64,000 bases of DNA from Takakia lepidozioides (taxonomy: Eukaryota; Streptophyta; Takakiopsida; Takakiales; Takakiaceae), in assembly GCA_030704615.1 (NCBI GenBank), contig CM060733.1, forward strand, positions 37,944,001 through 38,008,000, in the 5' to 3' direction. The position numbers and the translations under genes were made by a program. Shown here one piece after another: positions 59,001 through 64,000 of the stretch. Every line of letters starts with the position of its first letter. Position 1 is the first letter of the stretch. The notes below the pieces were generated by a model. It was not told the origin of the DNA. It saw only the letters and a program-made list of their open reading frames with translations, and searched no databases.

Positions 59001-62000
59001 TTGGAGATATGAGATACTTAATAACAATAAAAAGTACCCTGTCTGTAATTTGGTCTTCTGCAAGGTACATCTAACTTCAATAACATCGGGGTACAGCTCC
59101 AGGTTCCTTTCAGGAACACGGTCACTCAAAACCAAGGAACAGAATAAAGACTAACCGGCTGGCCAACACAAGCAAATGCAATACCACCTCCTGCTGCTGA
59201 TACAATAACCACCACCAAATCTGAGATAAATCTGCAAAATGAGAAGATTTTGATGAGAACATCCCCGTAGGTGAAAATGGACCTGTTTTAAGGCATGCAC
59301 AAATGAACTGCTTCGAATCTGAAGATCCTTGCAGCAACTTATGCCAAGAAATTGCAAATCTGATGGGCCTCCCATGAGCAAGAGGTGACTTGCATTGCAC
59401 AATGAGAAGAAAGAGTACCTCAAGTCTTGTTGAAGAATCATAGATCCCTCTCTCGATTTCGATATGACAAACACATTGTCCTGCACCCAGGTACCACAAC
59501 AAACAGTAAGACATTGAATAATGAGGCAAAGGATTCCATACAATTTCGAATGCACATGCAGAGCCAGCAGAAGCCACATGTCTCAAGTACAGGGAAAACT
59601 CTGAGCATCCCTGCATTCTCTGTCCGCAACTTGAATGAAGACCTGTATGCTAGACCTAACTTGAGACTGATGTTGTCTCGCTGAGGAACAGAAAAATGCA
59701 TAACAACAACACCTCAATTTTTGAAAAGAGATGCATATGGATACTTCACCCCAGACTTGTGGAAAAGCAACAAAGAATATGCACAAAAAAATTGATACTG
59801 AAACAGCTGTAGTTATTGTATCTCAGTTCATGGGGCTGGCAGAGGAGGATTTAGAGATTCACATGTGAACCTTAATCACCATGAGTGCAAAAGGCTCCCA
59901 CACATATGAAGTGGGACTTTCTTAAGATAAGTAATCATGGTAAGACTATGTAAAGCACATCAGCCTACCTTTTTGTCGATCAGAGTGGGCAGTTCATCGG
60001 CACCGGTTTCAGAGTCCAAATTGATAAAATCGTGGAATTGAAACGATTTTGCAGTCGCACTATTAAGAACCAAAGGTGCCATTAGTTGCATTTCTAGTAC
60101 GAAAAATAGGACAATGCCAACTCTCTTGTGTAGCACCAAAGAGCAAAGAGAAGACCGTTCCTCATTCTCCTGATATTCTCCTGCCTTCGTTAACCTGTGC
60201 TATACAAATTCCCACATAGGGTCTTCCTCCCTTGCTAGTGACTATCTGCAACAAGCCTTAGGAAGTAAACCTATAAGTAATCATACCAACAGTTCAGCTG
60301 AACAAAGGGATGGCCACAAAACCCATCAAACATGAAAGGGAAAGCTCACAAACAACCACATTTTACGAGTGAACCACAGGTGCTCCAGCTTGGCCTCACT
60401 ATGCTTTTGCACCATGCTATGCCAATCCACTCACCATCTTGAGGTATGATCTCCTTACATAAAAAGTTGACAATATATGGAGTTTTACAAATTACGTCCA
60501 GACAGTAATCTCAATGCACATACTTCTCTTCTTGGGTGTCATTCTTTTTGGGCTTGTCGTGTGTTACTCTGGCCACTGTCTCTAGCACAGCCTGCACAGC
60601 AAACTTACTCTTTCATACTTCAGGATAACAAATGTGAATTTGCCTAAGCCCCGGGCACAACAGAACCAGATATTTGCACCTTCATAACCGAAATGAAAAT
60701 AAAAGACTGGCAGACAGGAACGAAATTTCACTACGTCCACACAGTGAGAGGTGAACCAAGGCTGAGGGCTTGCTCTCTTGCCTTGGAAAACCTGGGGACA
60801 CCAGCCAGGTTGGATGTTAGGTGGTGCAACTCAACCCCAGTGACTGGTAGGATGGATGTGCAGAGGGCTATGTTGGTAGTAGGTGCGATCAGGTTTCGTG
60901 TTTTACTGCCGGCCCACTGGTGCATGGGTATCAGTTCCTATCTGCCCTGTTTGCTGGGCCATCTGGATATCAATTGCCTTCCAATGACTCTAGGATCATG
61001 GACATAGGACTCCTTCGCCATCTTCAGCTTTCCGGATCAGGTGCTTCTGTTCTTTGAATTCTGGCTGTTGGAAAGAAGTTAGACCACCACTCTTTGCGTT
61101 CCTAAGCTGTAATCTTGTCACTGACCCTGTTGTTGGCATCCCTTTGTTTGCCTTATCAAGTTTGTTCACAGTTGTTTCCCTTTCAACAAAGAGACAGAGA
61201 GAAGAGGAAGACGGAAACTTGTTAAGAGGAGAGGGAGAGCCAGAAATAAAGACAAGCTCACCTGTTGCTCATTGACACTGTTGTTAAAACTGCTGCCCAC
61301 CCTTCCCTCACTTGCTGCAAATGTCCAAATCGTTGTCAATATCAAAAAGCCAAGACCTCATACTACTAGGATGGCTGGAGAACATGGAAGTAGACCATAT
61401 CCATCATGACCTGCCAACCTAGCTACTTGCCAGGAGATGCAGCCAAGACTTACATAACTAGGTTGACTTGACCAGCGTTCCACTCTGACATAGCTAGTCA
61501 TTGTATGGATCAGCACAACTTTTTAGTGACTTTGTGAAACTTTAGAGATTAGCTGCTTTCTTACTCTACTGCATGTCCCTTTTGGGGAGCTCTAGAAGGG
61601 TGCAATGTTCCTGAATTATCAGAAGATAGTGTCACTGCCAAAACAAATGGCACCACCTTTTATGCAACAATCATCTCAATGCGTCCAAAAGATAATCCCA
61701 TCCATTCCAACCTGCTACCCCTGCCAAGCTGGATGTTTCCAGAGTGTCCACATGCAGGGACAGCAGGCAGATACAGTTGTGAAGCAAGTTAATAATTAGG
61801 TCAAACTACTCCCTTTGTGTTGGAAGTTTCTATCATGGCCCCATACCCAACTAGTCACAGTTGCTACGTGGCCTCCAATGATACTCCACATCGAAGGTCC
61901 AATCAGTGCATCCCTTACAGAGAATCGTATCAGAATTCTCTATGCCGGCATCAGCAAGCTTACCGCAATTGTATTGACATGACTTGACTTGTGACAATTC

Positions 62001-63339
62001 AAAACAACTTCACATGATGCCAGCTCTGTGGTGGAGCATTTTCGACAGCCATTTTGGTTTCAATAAACCCTAACCACGTGCATACAAATACATCAGCATG
62101 ACCAGACTTTGACTTCTTAAATAAACATCAGATGATGCCAGCTCTGTGGCTTGCCATTCGGACAGTCCTTCGGTCTCACTAAAGCATAATGATGCATGTC
62201 CGTTATAGAGTAAACAAGAAAGGGACAAAGACATCAGACAAGTCATGAATCAGAACAACTGACCAAAGAGCAATCTGGAGGCAGACAAAGTTACAGGGTT
62301 ATCAAAGGCAAAAAGATCCAGGTGCGATCAGCACCCATTGGATCAGGCAACTGCATGGACAAGTTCAAGGAGCATTCTATGGACAATCTTCTGTTTTCTA
62401 CCTCTTCATGAACAACATAATAATCGATCCTTGCAGATAGGTTTTAATTTTCAAAGGTCAATAAATGAGTCCTTTAATAACCAGCCAGGGGCATTGCAGC
62501 CCTGCCTAGAGTGCAAGGCTCAAATGGAATGTTGTAAGAGTATGTGCAGCAAATACATTGGATTAAAGAGCTCACAATTGTGAGAATCAAATTAAACAAA
62601 GACAGACATATATTGTTCTCTAGAATGCATCAGCTGCGTCCCAGGCATCTGTGATTTTGGATTGTGTTTACGATTTGGTGTGTGTGTGTGCGCGTGTGAG
62701 AGAGTGAGAGAGAGTTGTTTAAGGAGGCAACTTCATGCCTGGCAGTAATCTACACTGAATTTTTTTTGCCTCATACAATGATGAGAATCTATTTTCCGTG
62801 GAACTTTACAGAGTTTCCCGGTGCTTGCACTTGATTTACTTGGGAGATTTGAAGAACTTTCGGGCATCAATTCTGCCAGAGGAAAGAGAGAGCTGGACTG
62901 CTACAGTAGTGAGAAGGAACTGCGGTGGATGGAGCCAGGAAGGGAGACCACTTAGCTGGTCCAACTAAATTGTGGAACAACAGTCATTGTATGCAAGAGG
63001 GACGACAGTTTTACAGAAAAAGAGATTTTGGAATGACCACTAGTCGACCAGAAAAATGAGTCGCTTTTAGTTTGTGACACTGGGAAGATGAGAGAAGGGA
63101 ATACCTTCTTGAGGATCCTCCTTTTCAGGAAATTCCTTCTCCAGAACCTTATCAAACATCTCAGCAATGCTCCCTTCTCTGGAATTTGGGGCATGTGCTA
63201 TGGTCGAGTTTGTCCGGGTAACATTTAAATCTACCTCCTTCTTCTCCTCACTGAAGTCAACATAATCCAGTCTCTCCCCTGTTGCTTCGGCCATAAGCTT
63301 TGCCATCAGCAAAATTCCCAAGATACATATTGTGTACAT
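53029..63339 (-). CDS. KEA: K+ efflux antiporter, KEA4/5/6 type
   Basis: Nineteen exons, all GT-AG and in phase: 63339-63105, 61314-61262, 60591-60524, 60059-59969, 59480-59419, 59231-59156, 58951-58877, 58522-58451, 58137-58054, 57729-57661, 56531-56454, 56196-56108, 55971-55875, 55593-55540, 55223-55128, 54861-54673, 54359-54282, 53587-53543, 53169-53029. The product is 583 residues, the size of plant KEA4-6. I chose the Met at 63339 because a signal-peptide-like segment follows (MYTICILGILLMAK); the frame is open 62 codons further to 63525. The cation/proton exchanger-2 domain spans about residues 170-560: TGYLLAGSAIGPGGL, FGVVFLLFALGLEF, the Gln-Asp pair of the ion path (321-322, split by an intron), LELGAFVAGVMIS, AQIGEFAFVLLSRA. 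No C-terminal nucleotide-binding RCK domain follows, as expected for this clade, which swaps K+ for H+ in endomembranes. Confidence 0.95.
53905..53970 (-). repeat. tRNA-like short element in a KEA intron
   Basis: The minus strand has TGGCCCAGTGATTAGGGCA (A-box-like) followed by GTGGATTCATATTC (weak B box), in the intron between exons 17 and 18. It resembles the element at 43943-44016 in its A-box part. Confidence 0.4.
56626..56910. repeat. Tandem duplication in a KEA intron
   Basis: A 140-base unit is present twice in a row. GTTGATATCACACGGCTGC lies at about 56656 and again at 56796, and the copies differ at only a few bases. It lies in the intron between exons 10 and 11 and does not touch a splice site. 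Confidence 0.9.
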
Positions 63340-64000
63340 ACTAACCCATCGACTCCTTCGTGTATGTTGAGGAAAGGTGCTCTTGGTACATTCACATTGA
63401 CCTAAACTAGTTGATAAATCTGTGCTTCTCCAGTCACATTTGCCCAACCTCCTGGTCAGTTCATAGGCTGATGTCTCTTCCCCATTCAAGTCTGTGCCAT
63501 TGACGTTGCTTACCCTGTATTCCATGGTAACTATTCCTCGGAGAGGGATGGCAGAGCCAGAGCACTTCTTGCTCCCTGTGTTATGAGAGCATTGATTCCC
63601 AGATCCGGCGATCTACTCCAACCAATAACCGACATGAATACCAGAGGGCCAGTTTGGAAATTCTAAAGACATCTAGCTTTTGCGTTGCAGTCCATCCTCA
63701 AAGAACAGAGTTTCTAGATGCTTCCCTGGGGTTGCCCCGATGAACATCGAGGACACACTCGCCATGAGTCCTGAACCCGACATTGAGTCTGTATCGCCAT
63801 GACATTAACTTCAAGCTATCCGACGTGACCATACTGGAGGTAATATTCTTGCCGTGCTTACAAGTCCATGGCTTCTCTTCTCTTCTCTTCTTCTTGGATA
63901 TGCACAGCCAGCAACTAAAAGTCCACTCGTTTAAGCTCCTGTACCTGTCCCCAGATATGAGATTGGACACTTCTTTCACCGGACGCTTTTCCTCACTTTA
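63340..64000 (-). promoter_or_regulatory. KEA 5' flank
   Basis: This holds the probable 5' leader, including an open in-frame extension from 63525 to 63340 (MEYRVSNVNG), and upstream DNA. A further minus-strand frame (63698-63979) has no known motif. No TATA box stands out. Confidence 0.4.

Overview
The window reads as nuclear DNA of a streptophyte, most likely a non-seed land plant or close relative. Supporting this are a class I LOB-domain (LBD) transcription factor with the usual intron position, a 19-exon KEA4/5/6-type K+/H+ antiporter with GT-AG introns throughout, Ty3 chromoviruses primed by initiator-Met tRNA, and many DNA transposons. Active-looking piggyBac-type elements would be unusual for a flowering plant. 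No species can be named from the sequence alone.

Layout. 1-6.7 kb: mostly gene-poor, AT-rich DNA with an EF-hand exon-like fragment (1058-1372), short degenerate repeats and a 0.44-kb terminal-inverted-repeat element (4824-5263). 6.7-11.3 kb: a scrambled chromovirus with three LTR copies, one integrase, no reverse transcriptase, an internal inverted segment, and a 5-bp target duplication around the whole block. 11.9-34.56 kb: a candidate giant piggyBac-type transposon. It has TTAA plus matching terminal repeats at both ends, a piggyBac transposase with all three catalytic aspartates (31.7-33.4 kb), a decayed SWIM zinc-finger gene on the minus strand (14.2-17.6 kb), and a large multi-exon ParB-like plus amino-methyltransferase-like gene (18.4-31.0 kb). 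A near-intact 6.97-kb chromovirus (19691-26658) has inserted into an exon of that last gene with a 5-bp target duplication.

34.6-53 kb: no gene recognised except the LBD gene (40119-41393). The rest holds tandem repeats, tRNA-like short elements, a TRIM-like LTR pair with a tRNA-like core (44.45-44.79 kb), a 1.0-kb piggyBac-type non-autonomous element (45046-46062), a hAT-type element (47029-47789) and a pogo-like element (48514-49362). 53.0-63.5 kb: the KEA gene on the minus strand, which looks intact.

The main result is that the two ends of the 1.0-kb TTAA element are of different type, called L and R here. The same two types, with their own matching terminal arms, occur at 34559 (L) and 11899 (R). 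This frames a 22.7-kb unit, about 15.7 kb without the nested chromovirus, that carries its own transposase plus a ParB/methyltransferase-like gene. The introns of that gene hold arrays of hairpin-forming repeats with paired base changes in the two arms. Several internal genes are broken by frameshifts or stops, so this copy is probably not fully functional.
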